Shown: in pieces, positions 17,121 to 25,241 of the stretch
Numbering within the stretch: the first letter of the stretch is position 1
How the letters are laid out: the number at the start of each line of letters is the position of its first letter
The notes under the pieces: generated by a model
Databases searched by the model: none
The model's input: the letters and a program-made list of their open reading frames with translations, nothing else
Told to the model about the DNA's origin: nothing
Translations under genes and position numbers: made by a program
Assembly: GCF_030418315.1 (NCBI RefSeq)
Contig: NZ_JAUHPV010000002.1
Location: forward strand, 310,001 to 374,000
DNA from: Demequina zhanjiangensis
Lineage (GTDB): Bacteria > Actinomycetota > Actinomycetes > Actinomycetales > Demequinaceae
Reading direction: 5' to 3'
DNA: 64,000 nt

Positions 17121-17498
17121 ATGTCGTCTTTCGCCAAGTCCGCCGCCAATGCACTCTTCGGCAACATCGTGGGTCGCTACCAGACCATGCTGAAGATCGA
17201 GCTCGAGCGCGCCAAGGCCGACGTCTCGGCCAAGCTCAAGGAGATCGGGATCGGCTCCGCGCTGCTCGCGGTCGCCTACCTGTTCGCGTTCTTCGCGCTG
17301 CCGCTGCTGCTGACCGCGGCCGTCGCCGGCCTGTCGACGGTCTGGCCGGTGTGGCTGTCCGCGCTGGTCCTCGGCGGCGTGGTGATCGTCATCATGCTGA
17401 TCCTCGTGGCCATCGGTGTGTCCAAGATCAAGAAGAACAAGGACCTCACCCCCACTGAGTCCGTGGAGAACATCAAGAAGATGTTCTCCTGGGAGTAG
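17121..17498 (+). CDS. Actinobacterial holin-X family protein (phage holin family, PF07332)
   Basis: 125 residues: an amphipathic N-terminal half (SAANALFGNIVGRYQTMLKIELERAKADVSAKLKEIGIG) followed by two membrane helices (about 44-70 and 75-100) and a lysine-rich tail ending KKMFSWE. This is the common chromosomal family named after holins but not linked here to any phage gene. AAGGGGAGCAG precedes the ATG. Its role is unknown. Confidence 0.8.
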   Translation: MSSFAKSAANALFGNIVGRYQTMLKIELERAKADVSAKLKEIGIGSALLAVAYLFAFFALPLLLTAAVAGLSTVWPVWLSALVLGGVVIVIMLILVAIGVSKIKKNKDLTPTESVENIKKMFSWE

Positions 17499-17527
17499 CC
17501 CCGGGTCTCCTCAGGTTCGGCTGACGC

Positions 17528-18454
17528 TCAGGCGGCCAGGTCCGTCTCCGTCGGCACCACCGGCGTGCGCGGCTTGCGCCCAGCGAGCCACACGCCCACC
17601 AGGACGACGGCCGCGCCTGCGACCTCGTACCAGTGCAGCTTCTCCCCCAGCACCAGGACGCCCAGCGTCGTCGCAACTACAGGCACCAGGTACGTGACGG
17701 ACGACGCCGTGGTCGCCCCCGCGATCTTCACCACGCGCCAGAACAGCACGTACGCGTACGACGTGCCGAGCACGCCGAGCCCGATCAGTCCCCACAGGGC
17801 GACAGAGTCGAGTGCGAAGGCGCTGGGTTCGGGGCTGCCTGACACCACCGCGAAGGGCGCGAGCATCACCGCGCTGACCCCGATCTGCGTCGCAGACAGG
17901 ACGGTGTGCGATTCGTCGACCCTCGCCAGGAGCCGACGCGACAACGTGGACCCGATGCCGTAGCAGGCAGTCGCCCCCAGCATCAGCAGCACTCCGCCCA
18001 GGGGGAAGTCGGCGACGTTCCACGCGCCCACCAGGATCGCGATGCCCAGCACGCCCACGAGCAGCCCCGCGAGCTGAGACCGGGAGATCCGCTCCGCAGG
18101 GATCAGCAAAGCAACGAAGAACGCCGTCCACAGAGGCGTCGTCGCGTTGAGCAGGCTCGCGAGGATGGACGTCAGCGACTGCTGCGCCATCGGGATGAGG
18201 ATCAGCGGGATGCCCGACATGAAGAGGCCCACCGCGGCGACGGCCGCCACACCTGTGAGACCCAGGCGAGGCCGGCGTCGCTGCGCGGCCACCATGAGCC
18301 ACAGCACCAAGGCTCCGACGGCGAGGCGTCCGAAGCCCACCTGGCTCGGCGAGAAGGATCTCAGCGCGAGCTCGATGAAGAGGAAGGAGGAGCCCCAGCC
18401 CAGGGCGATGAGGGCGAGCAGCGGAGCCCACTGGCGGGCAGGGGCCGCACTCAC
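17528..18454 (-). CDS. EamA/DMT-family exporter
   Basis: 308-residue protein with ten predicted helices as two EamA repeats. The first ends near VGVLGIAILVGAWN. The second is around SVTYLVPVVATTLGVLVLGEKLHWYEVAGAAVVLVGVWLAG, the signature C-terminal block of this family. It probably exports metabolites or amino acids. It starts with GTG within the stop of ogt (GTGA overlap), so the two are co-translated. A C-terminal PTETDLAA tail is cytoplasmic. Confidence 0.88.
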   Translation of the reverse strand: MSAAPARQWAPLLALIALGWGSSFLFIELALRSFSPSQVGFGRLAVGALVLWLMVAAQRRRPRLGLTGVAAVAAVGLFMSGIPLILIPMAQQSLTSILASLLNATTPLWTAFFVALLIPAERISRSQLAGLLVGVLGIAILVGAWNVADFPLGGVLLMLGATACYGIGSTLSRRLLARVDESHTVLSATQIGVSAVMLAPFAVVSGSPEPSAFALDSVALWGLIGLGVLGTSYAYVLFWRVVKIAGATTASSVTYLVPVVATTLGVLVLGEKLHWYEVAGAAVVLVGVWLAGRKPRTPVVPTETDLAA

Positions 18455-19047
18455 GGAAGGCTCTGCTCGGAGAAGCGGGAGGGGGCGGCGTCGTCCTCGT
18501 GGGCGGCGGACTCCACCAGGGGAAGACGGCCGACGGGGGTGCCCGCCTCGAACGCGAGCATGGAGGCCTTGATGCCCACGCCGCCGAAGCCGTACGAGCC
18601 CAGGCGCCCTCCGGCGCGGATCACACGGTGGCAGGGCACGAGGATCGCGACGGCATTGCGCCTGCAGGCGGTGCCCACCGCACGCATCGCACGGGGACGA
18701 CCGGCGGCCGCCGCGAGCTCCTGATAGGAGACGGGCTCACCTGCCGGGACCTCACGCATCGCCTGCCAGACATCCTGGAAGAACTCGCCACCAGGCTGCT
18801 CCACGGGCACCTCCAGCAGGGCGTCGAAGTCGCCTCCGAGCCACGCCTGCACCGGGCCGACGACAGCATCGAGAGGATCCTCGACCACCGGACGCGCCGC
18901 ATGCGGGGACGGGAGCCGCCGCACCAGATCGCGGTCGTCCTCGTCGAGTCCTGCCGCACGCACCACCCCGTCCTCCGGGGTGACGAGCAGCCGCAGCACG
19001 CCCCAAGGCGTGTCGACGTGAGCACCGTGCAGCGGGGAATCCGTCAT
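18451..19047 (-). CDS. ogt: Methylated-DNA-[protein]-cysteine S-methyltransferase
   Basis: 198-residue suicide DNA-repair protein that removes methyl from O6-methylguanine. The active-site loop AILVPCHRVIRAGGRLGSYGFGG carries Cys139. RRPRAMRAVGTACRRN, with the DNA-binding wing and arginine finger, precedes it. The N-terminal domain (residues 1-90) is divergent. It is cytoplasmic and coupled to the EamA gene downstream; the link in function is not obvious. Confidence 0.92.
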   Translation of the reverse strand: MTDSPLHGAHVDTPWGVLRLLVTPEDGVVRAAGLDEDDRDLVRRLPSPHAARPVVEDPLDAVVGPVQAWLGGDFDALLEVPVEQPGGEFFQDVWQAMREVPAGEPVSYQELAAAAGRPRAMRAVGTACRRNAVAILVPCHRVIRAGGRLGSYGFGGVGIKASMLAFEAGTPVGRLPLVESAAHEDDAAPSRFSEQSLP

Positions 19048-19174
19048 GGATGAAGGCTAGATCGCCGGCACCATGCCAGTCACCGCAAGGTGGTTCCGAT
19101 CGTGGCGCCGCGCACCACGGCGCGGCATCCTCCTGCCTGCAGGGGTGGGGGGACCCTCGGCAGGAGACGGACGG

Positions 19175-19375
19175 TCAGTTCTGCTCGCGAGCCTGGGACA
19201 GGAGAGCCTGAACCTCGGCCTCACGGAAGCGGCGGTGTCCGCCAAGGGTGCGGATCGAAGAGAGCTTGCCCACCTTGGCCCAACGGGTCACGGTCTTGGG
19301 GTCGACGCGGAAGATCGCAGCAACCTCGCTCGGGGTGAGCAGCTTCTCCGGCTCCTGAACAGTGTCAGCCATCAT
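19175..19375 (-). CDS. bldC: BldC-family MerR-like DNA-binding protein
   Basis: 66 residues consisting of one winged helix-turn-helix. LLTPSEVAAIFRVDPKTVTRWAKVGKLSSIRTLGGHRRFREAEVQALL is nearly the consensus of actinobacterial BldC, a developmental regulator in Streptomyces that binds direct repeats cooperatively. The start may be either of two adjacent ATGs. It is monocistronic and divergent from DUF3073. Confidence 0.93.
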   Translation of the reverse strand: MMADTVQEPEKLLTPSEVAAIFRVDPKTVTRWAKVGKLSSIRTLGGHRRFREAEVQALLSQAREQN

Positions 19376-19592
19376 TTCCTATCCCTCAGTCTCAGTCGGG
19401 GGGTCCTACGGACGGGTTTACGTCACATGAGACGCCCCAACACCCCCATCATGACGCGAAACGTGAAAATTGGTCGGATATGCCCGAGAGGGGTAGTCGC
19501 GGTGAGGCGAACAGGCGTTGTAAAGTATGGGGGAACTCGACACGCAGGACCCGCGGAAGACGCGGCTCCGAGACGGTGGAAGGGGCGGCGAC

Positions 19593-19769
19593 ATGGGGCG
19601 CGGCCGTCAGAAGGCTAAGGACGCGAAGATCGCGCGTCAGCTGAAGTACACGAACCACACCTCTGACCTGAGGGACCTTGAGCGTGAGCTCATGTCCGGA
19701 CGGCAGTCCTCTGCGCCCTCCGAAGAGTCCGACGAGTACAGGGACCGCTGGGCGGACGACGAGGACTGA
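19593..19769 (+). CDS. DUF3073 domain protein
   Basis: 58-residue highly charged protein. MGRGRQKAKDAKIARQLKYTNHTSDLRDLERELMSG is the diagnostic DUF3073 block of actinobacteria, followed by an acidic tail. The function is unknown. The ATG at 19593 is chosen because the family starts MGRGRQKAK; the upstream frame to 19527 has no similarity I recognise. TAAAGT at 19521-19526 may be its -10 box. Confidence 0.88.
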   Translation: MGRGRQKAKDAKIARQLKYTNHTSDLRDLERELMSGRQSSAPSEESDEYRDRWADDED

Positions 19770-19783
19770 CCTCACGCTGAGTC

Positions 19784-19808
19784 AAGGCCCGGGCAGCGCC
19801 CGGGCCTT
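19784..19808 (+). terminator. Terminator of the DUF3073 gene
   Basis: AAGGCCCGGGC (19784-19794) and GCCCGGGCCTT (19798-19808) form an 11-bp perfect stem with a 3-nt loop, 15 nt after the stop. Confidence 0.75.
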
Positions 19809-19910
19809 CGGCGTAGTGGGCGCGTGACGCACGGCTGATGTGCCATGCGACCGAGCCCTCCCTACCCGGGCAGCCACGTGCCTCGGCGCAACGGCGAGAC
19901 GACGCGCGCG

Positions 19911-21017
19911 TCAACCCAGGCGGTACGCGCCGCTGAGGTTCACCGCGCCGCCCGTCACGCCCTTCGCGCCGCGGATCGTGTCCGGCGAGGCGATCCGGCC
20001 GTCGTCACTCTGGATCTGACCCAGCACCCACGCGGGCACCCCTGCAGCCTCAGAGGCGGCGATCAGTCCGTCCGCATCATCGGCGGAGACGATCGCGACC
20101 ATGCCGACGCCCATGTTGAGGGTGGACTCCAGGTCGTGCCACGGCACCGCTCCCGCGGCCTGCACGAGTGCGAAGACGGGCGGGAGCGTCCACGAGTCAC
20201 GCGCGACCGTCGCGGCGAGCCCCGCGGGGATGATCCGGGCCACGTTGGCCGCGAGTCCCCCGCCGGTGACGTGCGACAGGGCGTGCAGGCCGTCGAACTC
20301 CACGGCCATGTCCACGCACAGCCTCGCGTAGATGCGCGTCGGCTCGAGCAGCTCGGCGCCGACGGTGCGGCCAAGCTCGTCCACGTGGGTGTCGAGCTCC
20401 CAGCCTGCGTGCGCCGCCACGCGACGCACGAGCGAGTACCCGTTGGAGTGCAGTCCAGAGGACGCCATCGCGACCACGACGTCGCCCTCGGCCACGCGCT
20501 CCGGGCCCAGCAGCCTGTCGGCCTCCACGACGCCGATCGCAGCGCCGGCCACGTCGTAGTCCTCGGGGTCCATGACGCCGGGGTGCTCCGCCGTCTCGCC
20601 GCCGACGAGCGCCGTGCCTGCCAGCTCGCAGCCCTCGGCGATGCCCCGCACGATGTCGGCGATCCTCTCGGGCACGACCTTGCCGCACGCGATGTAGTCG
20701 GTCATGACGAGCGGCTTGGCCCCGCACACCACGATGTCGTCGACGACCATCGCGACAAGGTCCTTGCCGATCGTGTCGTGGACGTCCATCTGGCGTGCGA
20801 TCACGATCTTGGTGCCCACACCGTCGGTCGACGAGGCGAGCAGCGGGCGGTCGTAGTCCTTCAGCGCGGAGGCGTCGAAGAGCCCCGCGAACGCACCGAT
20901 GCCACCGAGGACCTCGGGGCCGTGCGTGCGCGCGACGGCGTCCTTCATCATCTCGACGGCCTTGTCACCCGCCTCGGTGTCGACGCCGGCGCCGGCGTAG
21001 GTGATGGGCTCGCTCAT
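19911..21017 (-). CDS. purM: Phosphoribosylformylglycinamidine cyclo-ligase (AIR synthetase)
   Basis: 368-residue enzyme of de novo purine synthesis, closing FGAM to AIR with ATP. It starts MSEPITYAGAGVDTEAGDKAVE. The PurM-type nucleotide blocks are STDGVGTKIVIARQ, GMGVGMVAIV (as MGVGMVAIVS), GGETAEHPGVM and SGLHSNGYSLVR. The start overlaps the purF stop by 4 bp, so the two are translationally coupled. Confidence 0.97.
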   Translation of the reverse strand: MSEPITYAGAGVDTEAGDKAVEMMKDAVARTHGPEVLGGIGAFAGLFDASALKDYDRPLLASSTDGVGTKIVIARQMDVHDTIGKDLVAMVVDDIVVCGAKPLVMTDYIACGKVVPERIADIVRGIAEGCELAGTALVGGETAEHPGVMDPEDYDVAGAAIGVVEADRLLGPERVAEGDVVVAMASSGLHSNGYSLVRRVAAHAGWELDTHVDELGRTVGAELLEPTRIYARLCVDMAVEFDGLHALSHVTGGGLAANVARIIPAGLAATVARDSWTLPPVFALVQAAGAVPWHDLESTLNMGVGMVAIVSADDADGLIAASEAAGVPAWVLGQIQSDDGRIASPDTIRGAKGVTGGAVNLSGAYRLG

Positions 21018-22489
21018 CCGGCGACCTCCTCGCGCTGCTCGAGCAGCAGGTGGCGCGCGTCCACGGGAGGCGCGATCGGGTACTCGCCGGTGAAGCACGC
21101 GGTGCAGAGCCGCTCCTGCGCCTGGTTCGTGGCCTTGACCATGCCCTCGAGCGAGATGTGGCCGAGAGAGTCGGCGCCGATCTGGTCGCACACGTCCTGC
21201 ACGGAGTGGCCGACGGCAGCGAGCTCGGTACGGGTCGGGAAGTCGATGCCGTAGAAGCAGGGCCACTGCACAGGCGGTGACGAGATGCGGACGTGCACCT
21301 CGGCAGCGCCGGCGTCGCGCAGCATCTGCACGATGGCGCGCTGCGTGTTGCCTCGCACGATCGAGTCGTCCACGACCACGAGGCGCTTGCCCTCGATGAC
21401 CTCGCGGAGCGGGTTGAGCTTGAGGCGGATGCCCAGCTGGCGGAGCGTCTGGGACGGCTGGATGAAGGTGCGGCCCACGTAGGAGTTCTTCACCAGGCCC
21501 TGGCCGAACGGGATGCCGGAGGCCTGCGCGTAGCCGACGGCGGCGGGAGTGCCGGACTCGGGCGTCGGGATGACGAGGTCGGCCTCGACCGGGTGCTCGC
21601 GGGCGAGCTCGCGTCCCATCTCAAGGCGAGACGCCTGCACCGAGCGGCCGGCGATCGTCGTGTCGGGGCGGGCCAGGTAGACGTACTCGAAGATGCAGCC
21701 CTTGGGGTCGGGCTTCGCGAAGTGCTGCGAGTGCACGCCGGACTCGTCGATCGTGAGGAACTCGCCGGGCTCGACCTCGCGGACGAACGCGGCGCCGACG
21801 ATGTCCAGCGCGGCGGTCTCGGAGGCGACGACCCAGCCGCCGCTGGGCAGCTCGCCGAGCACGAGCGGGCGGACGCCCTGCGGGTCGCGCGCGGCGTACA
21901 GGGTGGTCTCGTCCATGAACACGAACGAGTAGGCGCCCTCAAGGTGCGGCAGCAGTTCGAGCGCGACGTCGGCGAGAGACTCGCCCTCCCCGCCGAGCAG
22001 CGCGGTGACGATGGCGGTGTCGGTGCACTTGCCACCCTTGAGGTCGAGCCGCTTGGGGTAGCCCTCACGCTCGATGAGCAGGTCGATCAAGGCCTGCGTG
22101 TTGGTCAGGTTGCCGTTGTGGCCGAGCGCGACGGTGCCGTTGGCGGTGGGGCCGAGCGTCGGCTGGGCGTTCGCCCACACGGAGGCGCCGGTGGTCGAGT
22201 AGCGGGCGTGGCCGACGGCGATGTGGCCCGTCAGCGCCTCGAGCGCCGCCTCATCGAAGACCTGGGAGACGAGGCCCATGTCCTTGAAGACGAGGATCTT
22301 CTCGCCGTCGGACGTGGCGATGCCCGCAGACTCCTGTCCGCGGTGCTGCAGAGCGTAGAGGCCGAAGTAGCTGAGCTTCGCGACCTCCTCGTGCGGCGCG
22401 TACACGCCGAAGACGCCGCACGCGTCCTGCGGACCCTTCTCGTCCGCCATCAGGTCGTGATTGAGCCGACCGTCGCCTCCGCGCCTCAT
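21014..22489 (-). CDS. purF: Amidophosphoribosyltransferase
   Basis: 491-residue first committed enzyme of purine synthesis (PRPP plus glutamine to phosphoribosylamine). A short propeptide precedes the N-terminal nucleophile Cys24 in QDACGVFGVYAP. The glutaminase domain continues with LQHRGQESAGIATSDG and the phosphoribosyltransferase domain has the PRPP loop VVVDDSIVRGNT. The start is at MRRGGDGRLNHDL because actinobacterial orthologues share this propeptide; an internal Met14 is possible. It is flanked by 4-bp overlaps on both sides. Confidence 0.97.
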   Translation of the reverse strand: MRRGGDGRLNHDLMADEKGPQDACGVFGVYAPHEEVAKLSYFGLYALQHRGQESAGIATSDGEKILVFKDMGLVSQVFDEAALEALTGHIAVGHARYSTTGASVWANAQPTLGPTANGTVALGHNGNLTNTQALIDLLIEREGYPKRLDLKGGKCTDTAIVTALLGGEGESLADVALELLPHLEGAYSFVFMDETTLYAARDPQGVRPLVLGELPSGGWVVASETAALDIVGAAFVREVEPGEFLTIDESGVHSQHFAKPDPKGCIFEYVYLARPDTTIAGRSVQASRLEMGRELAREHPVEADLVIPTPESGTPAAVGYAQASGIPFGQGLVKNSYVGRTFIQPSQTLRQLGIRLKLNPLREVIEGKRLVVVDDSIVRGNTQRAIVQMLRDAGAAEVHVRISSPPVQWPCFYGIDFPTRTELAAVGHSVQDVCDQIGADSLGHISLEGMVKATNQAQERLCTACFTGEYPIAPPVDARHLLLEQREEVAG

Positions 22490-23088
22490 CGGGTCTCTCC
22501 TTCGTCGGTGGTGGCGGGCGTCGTGGAGCCCTGTGCTGCCGACGCGGGGGCGGCGGGAGCGTCGGTGGTGCCGGGGGCCGCGTCGGTCTCGACCGGCATG
22601 AAGGGGTTCGGGGCGCCTGCCTGCTCCGCGAGCAGGCGGGCCCGCTCTGCGTCGGCACGCTTGGAGGCGACGGCGTCGGCCCTCGCGACGTACAGCCCGG
22701 TGAGGGTGCCGCCGATGATCGCGAAGCCGAGCGCCACGATCAGACCGGTGACGACACGTCCGGCGACCACCGAGTTCGGGAGGAGCGATCCGAGGAGGAA
22801 GCCGACGGCGGCGGGGGTGCCGGCGCCCGTCAGCATGACCCGGCCGAAGCGCGGCGCACGTCGCACGACGGCGGGGACCGCTGCTGCGAGCTCCTCGTCC
22901 GTGGGTTCGGGCGTCGCGTCGGTGGCGGGGGCCTGGTCGGTCTGTGCCGCTGGCGACTCCGGCGTCGGCGGCGCGAAGGTCGAGTCGGCGTTGCCGCCAG
23001 GGTGTGCAGGGGTGGACGCGTCGCTGGTCTCGGGGACCGTGGAGTCCTCGCCGGCGGTGGCGTCCTCAGGGCGGGGGGCGTCGCTCAC
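22486..23088 (-). CDS. Membrane protein with two transmembrane helices, unknown function
   Basis: 200 residues from a GTG start. The acidic, Pro/Thr-rich N-terminal half (residues 1-75) is probably disordered. Two helices follow (TPAAVGFLLGSLL and VVTGLIVALGFAIIGGTLTGLYVA), then a charged helix with ASKRADAERARLLAEQ and a disordered tail. It is the first gene of the purF-purM transcript, overlapping purF by 4 bp. No family recognised. Confidence 0.7.
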   Translation of the reverse strand: MSDAPRPEDATAGEDSTVPETSDASTPAHPGGNADSTFAPPTPESPAAQTDQAPATDATPEPTDEELAAAVPAVVRRAPRFGRVMLTGAGTPAAVGFLLGSLLPNSVVAGRVVTGLIVALGFAIIGGTLTGLYVARADAVASKRADAERARLLAEQAGAPNPFMPVETDAAPGTTDAPAAPASAAQGSTTPATTDEGETR

Positions 23089-23109
23089 GTGGCAAGTCTA
23101 GGCGGTGTG

Positions 23110-23149
23110 CGAGGGCCCCGGCACGTCTCGTGACGTGCCGGGGCCCTCG
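23110..23149 (-). terminator. Terminator of the AglEFG-like importer operon
   Basis: A perfect 18-bp stem (23110-23127 with 23132-23149) and a TCGT loop lie 10 nt past the stop of the last permease. The adjacent minus-strand membrane-protein gene begins at 23088, so the hairpin separates the two units. Confidence 0.8.
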
Positions 23150-23158
23150 TGGTCGGGA

Positions 23159-24082
23159 TCAGCCCTTCGTGGAGCCCGCGAGCAGGCCGCGCACGAAGTA
23201 GCGCTGAAGCGAGAAGAACACGATCAGCGGGATGATCATCGAGATGAACGCCGCAGGCGGCACCAGGTACGCGGTGGCACCGTAGCTTCCTGCGAGGTTC
23301 GAGATCGGGTAGGTCAGCGGGTAGGTGTTGATGCTTCCGAACACCGCCGACACGAGCAGGTCGTTCCAGACCCACAGGAACTGGAAGATCGCCAGCGAGG
23401 CGATCGCAGGAAGCGACAGCGGGATGATCACCCGGAAGAAGATCTGGGTGTGGCTCGCGCCGTCCACGCGCGCCGCCTCGATGATGTCGCTGGGGATCTG
23501 TGCGATGAAGTTGTGCAGCAGGAACACTGCAAGCGGCATCGCGAAGATCGTGTGGGCCAGCCAGACGCCTGGGAACTCGCCAGCGATGCCGACGCCGTTC
23601 GGGCCGAGCAGTCGCAGCAGCGGGATCAGGGCCAGCTGGATCGGCACCACCTGGAGAGCGAAGATGAACACGAACAGGAAGTTCGAGCCCTTGAACGGGA
23701 TCCACGCGAACGCGTAGGCCGCCATGAGGCCGATCACCAGGGGGAACACGACCGTCGGCACGGTGACCACGATCGAGTTCATGAGGTTGCCGAGCAGCGG
23801 ATCTGCGCTCGAGCTGTCCCCGAACGAGTTGAACAGGACGTAGCCGAAGTTCTCGAACGTCATGTCGCCACTGAGAAGGACGTCCCACCAGGCCTCGGTG
23901 CGGTACTGGTCGCCCGGGACGAGCGACGTCATGAACAGACCGATGGTGGGGATGGTCCACAGCGCGGCGATGATGATCGCCGCCCCGGTGGCCCACGGGG
24001 AGGTGAGGTTCTCCTTGGCCTTCGCCGCCTTGCTCTTCGGCTGCTTCGTCTCGTCGGGGATCGCGGGTGCGGGGGTGGCCAT
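23159..24082 (-). CDS. Carbohydrate ABC transporter permease, MalG/AglG type
   Basis: 307 residues from the ATG at 24082. The long Lys-rich cytoplasmic N-terminus (residues 1-25) is followed by six helices. The EAA loop DIIEAARVDGASHTQIFFRVIIPLSLPA lies near residue 215. The C-terminus RYFVRGLLAGSTKG is typical. The start codon shares its last base with the stop of the partner permease (TGATG). Confidence 0.92.
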   Translation of the reverse strand: MATPAPAIPDETKQPKSKAAKAKENLTSPWATGAAIIIAALWTIPTIGLFMTSLVPGDQYRTEAWWDVLLSGDMTFENFGYVLFNSFGDSSSADPLLGNLMNSIVVTVPTVVFPLVIGLMAAYAFAWIPFKGSNFLFVFIFALQVVPIQLALIPLLRLLGPNGVGIAGEFPGVWLAHTIFAMPLAVFLLHNFIAQIPSDIIEAARVDGASHTQIFFRVIIPLSLPAIASLAIFQFLWVWNDLLVSAVFGSINTYPLTYPISNLAGSYGATAYLVPPAAFISMIIPLIVFFSLQRYFVRGLLAGSTKG

Positions 24083-25146
24083 CAGCGGGTCTCCTTCACC
24101 TTCTGGAGCGATCGCACGTTGTAGATCACGATCGGGATGACGAATATGAACAGGATCACGGCAAGCGCCGCACCGAGTGGCTGTCTCTGCTCCACGAACG
24201 ACAGGACGTACATCTTGTTCGCCACGACGTCGGTGTTGTAGCGGCCCTGTGTCAGCGTGCGGACGATGTCGTAGACCTTCAAGGTCGCGATGGTGATGGT
24301 CGTCATGACGACCACGAGCGTGCCGCGGATCGACGGGACGGTGATGCGCCAGAACCGCTGCCACGAGTTCGCACCGTCGAGCGACGCCGCCTCATTGATC
24401 TCAGGCGGGACGCCCTTGATCGCCGCAGAGATGATGACCATTGCGAATCCGGTCTGGATCCACGACAGGATGACGATCAGGAAGAACGTGTTCCATGGCT
24501 CCTCGGCGAGGAAGTTGATGGGCCCGATGCCGAACGTGCCAAGAACGGCGTTGAGCATTCCTGTCTGAGCGCCCGTCTCGTTGTAGTCGTACATGATCGA
24601 GCCCCAGATGACCGAGGCGCCGACGAACGAGATCGCCATCGGCATGAAGACCAGCGACTTCAGCGCCTTCTCGCCCTTGGCACGGTCGATGAAGACCGCG
24701 TAGGCGAGGCCGACTCCGGTGGACAGCAGCGGCACCAGGACGATCCAGACGAGCGTGTTGAGGATCGTGCGGAAGACCGTGGGGTCAGTGAACGCGTAGA
24801 TGTAGTTCTGGAGACCGACGAAGTTCGACGTCTCCGTGTTGATGCCCGTGACCGGGTCAGGCTCCTTGACGATCTCGGTGAACGACAGCCAGACGGTGTC
24901 GATCACCGGATAGACGAGACCGATGCCCAGGAGCACGAGCACCGGTGTGATCAGGACGACGAGCTGGACCTTGTCGCGGATGCGTCCGCGCACAAGGTCG
25001 GCGCCGAACATGACAAGAGCGACGACTGCGATGAAGGCCACGATCGAGATCGCGGCGAGGAGCAGGTTGCTCCCCTGGGTCGACCAGAACTCACCGTCCA
25101 GTCCCGACTGAGGTACGAGCGCTGCGGCCTCGTGGATCCCCGACAT
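24082..25146 (-). CDS. Carbohydrate ABC transporter permease, MalF/AglF type
   Basis: 354 residues with about eight helices; an extra N-terminal helix (LLLAAISIVAFIAVVALVMFGADLV) precedes the usual core. The EAA loop EINEAASLDGANSWQRFWRITVPSIRG lies near residue 265. The segment TEIVKEPDPVTGINTETSNFVGLQNY resembles AglF-like alpha-glucoside permeases. GGGAGAAGAGG precedes the ATG. Confidence 0.92.
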   Translation of the reverse strand: MSGIHEAAALVPQSGLDGEFWSTQGSNLLLAAISIVAFIAVVALVMFGADLVRGRIRDKVQLVVLITPVLVLLGIGLVYPVIDTVWLSFTEIVKEPDPVTGINTETSNFVGLQNYIYAFTDPTVFRTILNTLVWIVLVPLLSTGVGLAYAVFIDRAKGEKALKSLVFMPMAISFVGASVIWGSIMYDYNETGAQTGMLNAVLGTFGIGPINFLAEEPWNTFFLIVILSWIQTGFAMVIISAAIKGVPPEINEAASLDGANSWQRFWRITVPSIRGTLVVVMTTITIATLKVYDIVRTLTQGRYNTDVVANKMYVLSFVEQRQPLGAALAVILFIFVIPIVIYNVRSLQKVKETR

Positions 25147-25192
25147 GGGTGTGCCTCTTCTCCCTTGAACGATCGTGTACGCGGAGTGCTCA

Positions 25193-25221
25193 GCCGGGCC
25201 CCGCGGAGTGCGGGGCCCGGC
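25193..25221 (-). terminator. Hairpin between binding-protein and permease genes
   Basis: GCCGGGCCCCGC (25193-25204) and GCGGGGCCCGGC (25210-25221) form a 12-bp perfect stem with a 5-nt loop and no T-run. Such intercistronic hairpins usually stabilise or partly terminate the message so that the binding protein is made in excess. Confidence 0.7.
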
Positions 25222-25241
25222 CGGTCACTGTGAGCCTGGGT

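Noticed and set aside
17121-17498. Prophage remnant suggested by the holin-family name
   Set aside because: No other phage gene, integrase or attachment repeat nearby; this family is a common chromosomal actinobacterial protein.
21293-23101. 602-codon plus-strand frame opposite purF
   Set aside because: purF has complete motifs and operon coupling on the other strand.
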